DNA from: Megachile rotundata
Lineage: Eukaryota; Arthropoda; Insecta; Hymenoptera; Megachilidae
Direction: 5' to 3'
DNA length: 64,000 nt
NCBI RefSeq assembly: GCF_050947335.1
Contig: NW_027474190.1
Span: 1-64,000, forward strand
Positions 1-11,958 of this stretch are shown piece after piece; positions within the stretch are counted from its first letter, which is position 1; the number at the start of each line of letters is the position of its first letter. The translations under genes were made by a program, and so were the position numbers. The notes under the pieces were generated by a model. The model was not told where the DNA came from. It was given only the letters and a program-made list of their open reading frames with translations, and did not search any database.

Positions 1-83
1 CTATACTCATTACTCTTATTATTATCAATCTAACTCTTATTATTAGCCATATTATGCTTATAATATCGATAGAACGACAATTA
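1..83 (+). repeat. Monomer variant with TATCGATA palindrome
   Basis: In this common class, unit positions 60-71 read ATAATATCGATA instead of ATATGATCGATA. The GATC is lost and a perfect 8-bp palindrome TATCGATA is created at window positions 64-71. The class also carries CTCTTATT in place of CTCATATT near unit position 36. It recurs throughout the array, usually followed by a monomer with CTGTTATTATT near its start. Confidence 0.9.
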
Positions 84-794
84 CTATACTTATTACTGTT
101 ATTATTATCAATCTAACTCATATTATGAGCCATATTATGCTTAAATGATCGATAGAACTGCAATTACTGTACTCATTACTCTTATTATTATCAATCTAAC
201 CCATATTATTAGCCATATTATGCTTATATGATCGATAGACCGAGAATTACTATACTCACTACTCTTAATATTATCAATCTAACTCTTATTATTAGCCATA
301 TTATGCTTATAATATCGATAGAACGACAATTACTATACTTATTACTGTTATTATTATCAATCTAACTCATATTATTAGCCATATTATGCTTAAATGATCG
401 ATAGAACTACAATTACTATACTCATTACTCTTATTATTATCAATCTAACCCATATTATTAGCTATATTATGCTAATATGATCGACAGAACGACAATTACT
501 CTACTTACTACTCTTATTATTATCAATCTAACTCATATTATTAACCATATTATGCAGATATGATCGATAGCACGACATTTGCTATACCTATTACTCTTAT
601 TATTATGAATCTAACTCATATTATTAACCATATTATGCAGATATGATCTATAGAACTACAGTTACTATACTCATTACTCTTATTATTATCAATCTAACTC
701 ATATTATTAGCCATATTATGCTTACATGATCGATAGAACGACAATTACTATACTTATTACTCTTATTATTATCAATTTAACTCATATTATTACC

Positions 795-3700
795 CATATT
801 ATGCTTATATGATCGATAGAACGACAATTACTATACTTATTACTCTTATTATTATGAATCTAACTCATATTATTAACCATATTATGCAGATATGATCGAT
901 AGAACGACAATTACTATACTTATTACTCTTATTATTATCAATCTAACTCATATTATTAACCATATTATGCTTATATGATCGATAGAACGGCAATTACTCT
1001 ACTTATTACTCTTATTGTTATCAATCTAACTGATATTATTAACCATATTATGCAGATATGATTCGATAGCACGACATTTGCTATACCTATTACTCTTATT
1101 ATTATGAATCTAACTCATATTATTAACCATATTATGCAGATATGATCGATCGAACGACAATTACTATACTTATTACTCTTATTATTATCAATCTAACTCA
1201 TATTAATAACCATATTATGCTTATATGATCGATAGAACGACAATTACTGTACTTATTACTCTTATCATTATCGATCTAACTCTTATTATTAGCCATATTA
1301 TGCTTATAATATCGATAGAACGACAATTACTATACTTATTACTGTTATTATTATCAATCTAACTCATATTATTACCCCTATTATGCTTATATGATCGATA
1401 GAACGACAATTACTATACTTATTACTCTTATTATTATGAATCTAACTCATATTATTAACCATATTATGCAGATATGATCGATCGAACTACAATTACTATA
1501 CTCATTACTCTTATTATTATCAATCTAACTCTTATTATCAGCCATATTATGCTTATAATATCGATAGAACGACAATTACTATACTTATTACTGTTATTAT
1601 TATCAATCTAACTCATATTATGAGCCATATTATGCTTAAATGATCGATAGAACTACAATTACTGTACTCATTACTCTTATTATTATCAATCTAACCCATA
1701 TTATTAGCCATATTATGCTTATATGATCGATAGAACGAGAATTACTATACTCACTACTATTAGTACTATCAATCTAACTCATATTATTAGCCATATTATG
1801 CTTATATTGTCGATAGAACGACAATTACTATACTTATTACTGTTATTACTATCAATCTAACTCATATTATTAGCCATATTATGCTTAAATGATCGATAGA
1901 ACGACAATTACTATACTTATTACACTCACTGTTATCAATCTAACTCATATTATTAACCATATTATGCAGATATGATCGATAGCACGACATTTACTATACC
2001 GATTACTCTTATTATTATCAGCCTAACTCATATTATTAGCCATATTATGCTTATATGATCGACAGAACGACAACTACTATACTTATTACACTCACTGTTA
2101 TCAACCTAACTCATATTATTAGCCATATTATGCTTATATGATCGATAGAACGACAATTACTATACTCATTACTCTTATTATTATCAATCTAACTCATATT
2201 ATTAGCCATATTATGCTTATATTATCGATAGAACGACAACTACTATACTTATTACTGTTATTATTATCAATCTAACTCATATTATTAGCCATATTATGCT
2301 TAAATGATCGATAGAGCGACAATTACTATACTTATTACTCTTATTATTATCAATCTAACTCATATTATTAGCCATATTATGCTTATATGATCGATAGAAC
2401 GACAAATACTATACTTATTACTCTTATTATTATCAATCTAACTCATATTATTAACCATATTATGCTAATATGATCGATAGAACGACAATTACTATACTTA
2501 TTACACCCACTATTATCAATCTAACTCATATTATTAACCATGTTATGCAGATATGATCGATAGCACGACATTTACTATATTTATTACTCTTATTATTATC
2601 AACCTAACTCATATTATTAGCCATATTATGCTTATATGATCGATAGAACGACAATTACTATACTTATTATTCTTATTTTTATCAGCCCAACTCATATTAT
2701 TCGCCATATTATGCTTATATGATCGATAGAACGACAATTACTATACTTATTACTCTTATTATTATGAATCTAACTCATATTATTAACCATATTATGCAGA
2801 TATGATCGATAGAACGACAATTACTATACTTATTACTCTTATTATTATCAATCTAACTCATATTATTAACCATATTATGCTTATATGATCGATAGAACGG
2901 CAATTACTCTACTTATTACTCTTATTGTTATCAATCTAACTGATATTATTAACCATATTATGCAGATATGATTCGATAGCACGACATTTGCTATACCTAT
3001 TACTCTTATTATTATGAATCTAACTCATATTATTAACCATATTATGCAGATATGATCGATCGAACGACAATTACTATACTTATTACTCTTATTATTATCA
3101 ATCTAACTCATATTAATAACCATATTATGCTTATATGATCGATAGAACGACAATTACTGTACTTATTACTCTTATCATTATCGATCTAACTCTTATTATT
3201 AGCCATATTATGCTTATAATATCGATAGAACGACAATTACTATACTTATTACTGTTATTATTATCAATCTAACTCATATTATTACCCCTATTATGCTTAT
3301 ATGATCGATAGAACGACAATTACTATACTTATTACTCTTATTATTATGAATCTAACTCATATTATTAACCATATTATGCAGATATGATCGATCGAACTAC
3401 AATTACTATACTCATTACTCTTATTATTATCAATCTAACTCTTATTATCAGCCATATTATGCTTATAATATCGATAGAACGACAATTACTATACTTATTA
3501 CTGTTATTATTATCAATCTAACTCATATTATGAGCCATATTATGCTTAAATGATCGATAGAACTACAATTACTGTACTCATTACTCTTATTATTATCAAT
3601 CTAACCCATATTATTAGCCATATTATGCTTATATGATCGATAGAACGAGAATTACTATACTCACTACTATTAGTACTATCAATCTAACTCATATTATTAG

Positions 3701-4614
3701 CCATATTATGCTTATATTGTCGATAGAACGACAATTACTATACTTATTACTGTTATTACTATCAATCTAACTCATATTATTAGCCATATTATGCTTAAAT
3801 GATCGATAGAACGACAATTACTATACTTATTACACTCACTGTTATCAATCTAACTCATATTATTAACCATATTATGCAGATATGATCGATAGCACGACAT
3901 TTACTATACCGATTACTCTTATTATTATCAGCCTAACTCATATTATTAGCCATATTATGCTTATATGATCGACAGAACGACAACTACTATACTTATTACA
4001 CTCACTGTTATCAACCTAACTCATATTATTAGCCATATTATGCTTATATGATCGATAGAACGACAATTACTATACTCATTACTCTTATTATTATCAATCT
4101 AACTCATATTATTAGCCATATTATGCTTATATTATCGATAGAACGACAACTACTATACTTATTACTGTTATTATTATCAATCTAACTCATATTATTAGCC
4201 ATATTATGCTTAAATGATCGATAGAGCGACAATTACTATACTTATTACTCTTATTATTATCAATCTAACTCATATTATTAGCCATATTATGCTTATATGA
4301 TCGATAGAACGACAAATACTATACTTATTACTCTTATTATTATCAATCTAACTCATATTATTAACCATATTATGCTAATATGATCGATAGAACGACAATT
4401 ACTATACTTATTACACCCACTATTATCAATCTAACTCATATTATTAACCATGTTATGCAGATATGATCGATAGCACGACATTTACTATATTTATTACTCT
4501 TATTATTATCAACCTAACTCATATTATTAGCCATATTATGCTTATATGATCGATAGAACGACAATTACTATACTTATTATTCTTATTTTTATCAGCCCAA
4601 CTCATATTATTCGC
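795..4614 (+). repeat. 1,910-bp tandem duplication inside copy A (23 monomers)
   Basis: About 795-2704 and 2705-4614 are near-identical, with a constant offset of 1,910 bp (23x83 + 1). Each half holds one 84-bp monomer (near 1.06 and 2.97 kb). The breakpoint lies in CATATTATGCTTATATGATCG, just after a CAGCCCAACTC monomer. Both halves share TTATTATCAGCC, GTACTATC and TGTTATCAACC, which in copy B are found only in the first half. Edges are uncertain by tens of bases. Confidence 0.88.
2326..2408 (+). repeat. Exemplar monomer, one base from consensus
   Basis: This copy (monomer 29) differs from my eye-made consensus only at unit position 81 (A instead of T). Landmarks in unit numbering: CTATAC at 1-6; a TTA-rich tract CTCTTATTATTATC at 13-26; CATATTAT at 36-43 and again at 48-55; ATGC at 54-57; ATGATCGATAG at 62-72, holding GATC (64-67) and ATCGAT (65-70); ACGACAA at 74-80. 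The only G residues are at 46, 56, 64, 68, 72 and 76. The most variable part is 58-80; the stretch around 28-57 is the most constant. Confidence 0.9.
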
Positions 4615-4650
4615 CATATTATGCTTAAATGATTGATAGAACGACAATTA

Positions 4651-4733
4651 CTATACTTATTACTCTTATTATTATCAATCTAACTCATATTATTAACCAT
4701 ACTATACTTATATGATCGACAGAACAACAATTA
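4651..4733 (+). repeat. Monomer variant with CATACTATACTT core
   Basis: Here the normally constant CATATTATGCTT reads CATACTATACTT, and the CpG at unit 75-76 is changed (AACAACAATTA instead of AACGACAATTA). Copies at about 7.9, 9.6, 10.0, 11.2, 16.7, 19.9, 27.7, 34.6, 37.8, 41.5, 43.5, 51.4 and 61.7 kb carry the same linked changes, so they descend from one altered monomer spread by block duplication. Confidence 0.88.
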
Positions 4734-5314
4734 CTATACTTATTACACTTACTATTATCAATCTAACTCATATTATTAGCCATATTATGCTTATATGATC
4801 GGTAGAACGACAATTACTGTACTTATTGCTCTTATCATTATCGATCTAACTCATATAATTAACCATATTATGCAGATATGATCGATAGAACTACAATTAC
4901 TATACTCATTACTCTTAGTATTATCAATCTAACTCATATTATTAAACATATTATGCTTATATGATCGATAGAACGACAATTACTGTACTTATTACTCTTA
5001 TCATTATCGATCTAACTCTTATTATTAGCCATATTATGCTTATAATATCGACAGAACGACAATTACTATACTTATTACTGTTATTATTATCAATCTAACT
5101 CATTCTATTAGCCATATTATGCTTATATGATCGATAGAACGACAATTGCTACACTTATTACTATTATTATTATGAATCTAACTCATATTATTAACCGTAT
5201 TATGCAGATATGATCGATAGAACTACAATTACTGTACTCATTACTCTTATTATTATCAATCTAACCCATATTATTAGCCATATTATGCTTATATGATCGA
5301 TAGAACGACAATTA

Positions 5315-5397
5315 CTATGCATATTACTCTTATTATTATCAATCTAACTCATATTATTAGCCATATTATGGTTATATGATTGACAGGACGACAATTA
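5315..5397 (+). repeat. Monomer variant with GGTTATATGATTGACAGGAC
   Basis: This class replaces ATGCTTATATGATCGATAG by a version with ATGGTT, ATTGAC and CAGGACG. It loses both the GATC and the ATCGAT site that nearly all other monomers keep. It is almost always followed by the monomer with ATGCAAATTTG, forming a conserved pair. The pair recurs at many positions, for example near 7.0, 9.0, 11.7, 17.4, 18.9, 21.1, 23.1, 36.9 and 39.0 kb. Confidence 0.88.
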
Positions 5398-5480
5398 CTA
5401 TACTTATTACACTCACTGTTATCAATCTAACTTATATTATTAACCATATTATGCAAATTTGATCGATAGAACGAGAATCA
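5398..5480 (+). repeat. Monomer variant with ATGCAAAT
   Basis: This copy has TTACACTCACTGTTATC instead of the TTA-rich tract, AACTTATATT, and CATATTATGCAAATTTGATCG. It therefore contains an exact ATGCAAAT octamer, absent from the other classes I compared. It follows the GATTGACAGG monomer as a fixed pair. Whether any POU-type protein binds it is unknown; the octamer may be coincidental. Confidence 0.85.
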
Positions 5481-5566
5481 CTATACTTATTACTCTTATT
5501 ATTATCATCAACCTAACTCATATTATTAGCCATATTATGCTTATATGATCGATAGAACGACAATTA
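5481..5566 (+). repeat. 86-bp monomer with +3 insertion (ATCATCAACC)
   Basis: The tract TTATTATTATCAACC reads TTATTATTATCATCAACC, a duplication of ATC/TCA that adds three bases. I found six such monomers: near 5.5, 17.46, 35.4, 53.0, 54.6 and 56.2 kb. The equivalent monomers near 7.1, 19.0, 46.4, 48.0 and 57.7 kb lack the insertion. It is a clean descent marker for the blocks that carry it. Confidence 0.95.
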
Positions 5567-6147
5567 CTACACTTATTACTATTATTATTCTGAATCTAAC
5601 TCATATTATTAACCATATTATGCAGATATGATCGATAGAACTACAATTACTATACTCATTACTCTTATTATTATCAATCTAACTCTTATTATTAGCCATA
5701 TTATGCTTATAATATCGATAGAACGACAATTACTATACTTATTACTGTTATTATTATCAATCTAACTCATATTATGAGCCATATTATGCTTAAATGATCG
5801 ATAGAACTACAATTACTGTACTCATTACTCTTATTATTATCAATCTAACCCATATTATTAGCCATATTATGCTTATATGATCGATAGACCGAGAATTACT
5901 ATACTCACTACTCTTAATATTATCAATCTAACTCTTATTATTAGCCATATTATGCTTATAATATCGATAGAACGACAATTACTATACTTATTACTGTTAT
6001 TATTATCAATCTAACTCATATTATTAGCCATATTATGCTTAAATGATCGATAGAACTACAATTACTATACTCATTACTCTTATTATTATCAATCTAACCC
6101 ATATTATTAGCTATATTATGCTAATATGATCGACAGAACGACAATTA

Positions 6148-6231
6148 CTCTACTTATTACTCTTATTATTATCAATCTAACTCATATTATTAACCATATT
6201 ATGCAGATATGATTCGATAGCACGACATTTG
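6148..6231 (+). repeat. 84-bp monomer with +1 insertion (GATTCGATAG)
   Basis: GATCGATAG becomes GATTCGATAG, one T longer, always followed by CACGACATTTGC. I count 15 such monomers, near 1.06, 2.97, 6.21, 13.02, 14.93, 18.17, 22.40, 25.48, 28.63, 30.21, 32.87, 36.11, 40.34, 42.50 and 52.21 kb. Otherwise similar monomers without the extra T occur, for example near 0.57, 12.53, 21.91, 24.97, 32.36, 39.85, 50.56 and 60.86 kb. Confidence 0.95.
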
Positions 6232-9200
6232 CTATACCTATTACTCTTATTATTATGAATCTAACTCATATTATTAACCATATTATGCAGATATGATCTA
6301 TAGAACTACAGTTACTATACTCATTACTCTTATTATTATCAATCTAACTCATATTATTAGCCATATTATGCTTACATGATCGATAGAACGACAATTACTA
6401 TACTTATTACTCTTATGATTATCAATTTAACTCATATTATTACCCATATTATGCTTATATGATCGATAGAACGACAATTACTATACTTATTACTCTTATT
6501 ATTATGAATCTAACTCATATTATTAACCATATTATGCAGATATGATCGATCGAACGACAATTACTATACTTATTACTCTTATTATTATCAATCTAACTCA
6601 TATTAATAACCATATTATGCTTATATGATCGATAGAACGACAATTACTGTACTTATTACTCTTATCATTATCGATCTAACTCTTATTATTAGCCATATTA
6701 TGCTTATAATATCGATAGAACGACAATTACTATACTTATTACTGTTATTATTATCAATCTAACTCATATTATTAGCCATATTATGCTTAAATGATCGATA
6801 GAACGACAATTACTATACTCACTACTATTAGTATTATCAATCTAACTCATATTATTAGCCATATTATGCTTATATGATCGATAGAACGAGAATTACTATA
6901 CTCACTACTATTAGTATTATCAATCTAACTCATATTATTAGCCATATTATGGTTATATGATTGACAGGACGACAATTACTATACTTATTACACCCACTGT
7001 TATCAATCTAACTTATATTATTAACCATATTATGCAAATTTGATCGATAGAACGAGAATCACTATACTTATTACTCTTATTATTATCAACCTAACTCATA
7101 TTATTAGCCATATTATGCTTATATGATCGATAGAACGACAATTACTACACTTATTACTATTATTATTATGAATCTAACTCATATTATTAACCATATTATG
7201 CAGATATGATCGATAGAACTACAATTACTATACTCATTACTCTTATTATTATCAATCTAACTCTTATTATTAGCCATATTATGCTTATAATATCGATAGA
7301 ACGACAATTACTATACTTATTACTGTTATTATTATCAATCTAACTCATATTATGAGCCATATTATGCTTAAATGATCGATAGAACTACAATTACTGTACT
7401 CATTACTCTTATTATTATCAATCTAACCCATATTATTAGCCATATTATGCTTATATGATCGATAGAACGAGAATTACTATACTCACTACTATTAGTATTA
7501 TCAATCTAACTCATATTATTAGCCATATTATGCTTATATTGTCGATAGAACGACAATTACTATACTTATTACTGTTATTACTATCAATCTAACTCATATT
7601 ATTAGCCATATTATGCTTAAATGATCGATAGAACGACAATTACTATACTTATTACACCCACTATTATCAATCTAACTCATATTATTAACCATGTTATGCA
7701 GATATGATCGATAGCACGACATTTACTATATTTATCACTCTTATTATTATCAACCTAACTCATATTATTAGCCATATTATGCTTATATGATCGATAGAAC
7801 GACAATTACTATACTTATTATTCTTATTTTTATCAGCCCAACTCATATTATTCGCCATATTATGCTTAAATGATCGATAGAACGACAATTACTATACTTA
7901 TTACTCTTATTATTATCAATCTAACTCATATTATTAACCATACTATACTTATATGATCGACAGAACAACAATTACTATACTTATTACACTTACTATTATC
8001 AATCTAACTCATATTATTAGCCATATTATGCTTATATGATCGGTAGAACGACAATTACTGTACTTATTGCTCTTATCATTATCGATCTAACTCATATAAT
8101 TAACCATATTATGCAGATATGATCGATAGAACTACAATTACTATACTCATTACTCTTAGTATTATCAATCTAACTCATATTATTAAACATATTATGCTTA
8201 TATGATCGATAGAACGACAATTACTGTACTTATTACTCTTATCATTATCGATCTAACTCTTATTATTAGCCATATTATGCTTATAATATCGATAGAACGA
8301 CAATTACTATACTTATTACTGTTATTATTATCAATCTAACTCATTCTATTAGCCATATTATGCTTATATGATCGATAGAACGACAATTACTATACTTATT
8401 ACTCTTATTATTATCAATCTAACTCATATTATTAGCCATATTATGCTTACATGATCGATAGAACGACAATTACTATACTTATTACTCTTATGATTATCAA
8501 TTTAACTCATATTATTACCCATATTATGCTTATATGATCGATTGAACGACAATTACTATACTTATTACTCTTATTATTATGAATCTAACTCAAATTATTA
8601 ACCATATTATGCAGATATGATCGATAGAACGACAATTACTATACTTATTACTCTTATTATTATCAATCTAACTCATATTAATAACCATATTATGCTTATA
8701 TGATCGATAGAACGACAATTACTGTACTTATTACTCTTATCATTATCGATCTAACTCTTATTATTAGCCATATTATGCTTATAATATCGATAGAACGACA
8801 ATTACTATACTTATTACTGTTATTATTATCAATCTAACTCATTCTATTAGCCATATTATGCTTAAATGATCGATAGAACTACAATTACTGTACTCATTAC
8901 TCTTATTATTATCAATCTAACTCATATTATTAGCCATATTATGGTTATATGATTGACAGGACGACAATTACTATACTTATTACACTCACTGTTATCAATC
9001 TAACTTATATTATTAACCATATTATGCAAATTTGATCGATAGAACGACAATCACTATACTTATTACTCTTATTATTATCAACCTAACTCATATTATTAGC
9101 CATATTATGCTTATATGATCGATAGAACGACAATTACTACACTTATTACTATTATTATTATGAATCTAACTCATATTATTAACCATATTATGCAGATATG

Positions 9201-9460
9201 ATCGATAGAACTACAATTACTATACTCATTACTCTTATTATTATCAATCTAACTCTTATTATTAGCCATATTATGCTTATAATATCGATAGAACGACAAT
9301 TACTATACTTATTACTGTTATTATTATCAATCTAACTCATATTATGAGCCATATTATGCTTAAATGATCGATAGAACTACAATTACTGTACTCATTACTC
9401 TTATTATTATCAATCTAACCCATATTATTAGCCATATTATGCTTATATGATCGATAGAAC

Positions 9461-11958
9461 GAGAATTACTATACTCACTACTATTAGTATTATCAATCTA
9501 ACTCATATTATTAGCCATATTATGCTTATATTGTCGATAGAACGACAATTACTATACTTATTACTGTTATTACTATCAATCTAACTCATATTATTAACCA
9601 TACTATACTTATATGATCGACAGAACAACAATTACTATACTTATTACACTTACTATTATCAATCTAACTCATATTATTAGCCATATTATGCTTATATGAT
9701 CGGTAGAACGACAATTACTGTACTTATTGCTCTTATCATTATCGATCTAACTCATATAATTAACCATATTATGCAGATATGATCGATAGAACTACAATTA
9801 CTATACTCATTACTCTTAGTATTATCAATCTAACTCATATTATTAAACATATTATGCTTATATGATCGATAGAACGACAATTACTATACTTATTATTCTT
9901 ATTTTTATCAGCCCAACTCATATTATTCGCCATATTATGCTTAAATGATCGATAGAACGACAATTACTATACTTATTACTCTTATTATTATCAATCTAAC
10001 TCATATTATTAACCATACTATACTTATATGATCGACAGAACAACAATTACTATACTTATTACACTTACTATTATCAATCTAACTCATATTATTAGCCATA
10101 TTATGCTTATATGATCGGTAGAACGACAATTACTGTACTTATTGCTCTTATCATTATCGATCTAACTCATATAATTAACCATATTATGCAGATATGATCG
10201 ATAGAACTACAATTACTATACTCATTACTCTTAGTATTATCAATCTAACTCATATTATTAAACATATTATGCTTATATGATCGATAGAACGACAATTACT
10301 GTACTTATTACTCTTATCATTATCGATCTAACTCTTATTATTAGCCATATTATGCTTATAATATCGATAGAACGACAATTACTATACTTATTACTGTTAT
10401 TATTATCAATCTAACTCATTCTATTAGCCATATTATGCTTATATGATCGATAGAACGACAATTACTATACTCATTACTCTTATTATTATCAATCTAACTC
10501 TTATTATTAGCCATATTATGCTTATAATATCGATAGAACGACAATTACTATACTTATTACTGTTATTATTATCAATCTAACTCATATTATGAGCCATATT
10601 ATGCTTAAATGATCGATAGAACTACAATTACTGTACTCATTACTCTTATTATTATCAATCTAACCCATATTATTAGCCATATTATGCTTATATGATCGAT
10701 AGAACGAGAATTACTATACTCACTACTATTAGTATTATCAATCTAACTCATATTATTAGCCATATTATGCTTATATTGTCGATAGAACGACAATTACTAT
10801 ACTTATTACTGTTATTACTATCAATCTAACTCATATTATTAGCCATATTATGCTTAAATGATCGATAGAACGACAATTACTATACTTATTACACCCACTA
10901 TTATCAATCTAACTCATATTATTAACCATGTTATGCAGATATGATCGATAGCACGACATTTACTATATTTATCACTCTTATTATTATCAACCTAACTCAT
11001 ATTATTAGCTATATTATGCTTATATGATCGATAGAACGACAATTACTATACTTATTATTCTTATTTTTATCAGCCCAACTCATATTATTCGCCATATTAT
11101 GCTTAAATGATCGATAGAACGACAATTACTATACTTATTACTCTTATTATTATCAGTCTAACTCATATTATTAACCATACTATACTTATATGATCGACAG
11201 AACAACAATTACTATACTTATTACACTTACTATTATCAATCTAACTCATATTATTAGCCATATTATGCTTATATGATCGGTAGAACGACAATTACTGTAC
11301 TTATTGCTCTTATCATTATCGATCTAACTCATATAATTAACCATATTATGCAGATATGATCGATAGAACGACAATTACTATACTTATTACTCTTATTATT
11401 ATCAATCTAACTCATATTAATAACCATATTATGCTTATATGATCGATAGAACGACAATTACTCTACTTATTACTCTTATCATTATCGATCTAACTCTTAT
11501 TATTAGCCATATTATGCTTATAATATCGATAGAACGACAATTACTATACTTATTACTGTTATTATTATCAATCTAACTCATTCTATTAGCCATATTATGC
11601 TTATATGATCGATAGAACGACAATTACTATGCATATTACTCTTATTATTATCAATCTAACTCATATTATTAGCCATATTATGGTTATATGATTGACAGGA
11701 CGACAATTACTATACTTATTACACTCACTGTTATCAATCTAACTTATATTATTAACCATATTATGCAAATTTGATCGATAGAACGACAATCACTATACTT
11801 ATTACTCTTATTATTATCAACCTAACTCATATTATTAGCCATATTATGCTTATATGATCGATAGAACGACAATTACTACACTTATTACTATTATTATTAT
11901 GAATCTAACTCATATTATTAACCATATTATGCAGATATGATCGATAGAACTACAATTA
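9461..11958 (+). repeat. Patchwork segment between copies A and B
   Basis: This stretch is satellite throughout but assembled from pieces found elsewhere. About 9.58-9.88 kb recurs at 9.99-10.29 kb, offset 415 bp (5 monomers), both starting in the CATACTATACTT monomer. About 10465-11365 matches 7228-8128 at offset 3,237 bp (39 monomers). Near 11.46 kb a private-looking CTCTACTTATTACTC version precedes TCATTATCGATC; it is shared only with about 31.72 kb. From about 11.6 kb the order GATTGACAGG monomer, ATGCAAAT monomer, ATTATGAATC monomer resembles 8.9-9.2 kb. Confidence 0.8.

Larger units (their letters stand above)
1..9460 (+). repeat. Long higher-order block, copy A
   Basis: Bases 1 to about 8421 match 11959 to about 20379 at a constant offset of 11,958 bp (144 monomers plus three +1 and one +3 variants). 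Differences I saw are isolated substitutions, for example ATCACTC versus ATTACTC near 7.74 kb and CTGTACTC versus CTGTAATC near 5.82 kb. At about 8422 copy A lacks exactly two monomers (166 bp) that copy B has near 20.38-20.55 kb. Colinearity then continues at offset 12,124 to about 9460, apart from a short non-matching patch near 8.86-8.90 kb. The left edge of the block lies outside the window. Confidence 0.88.
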
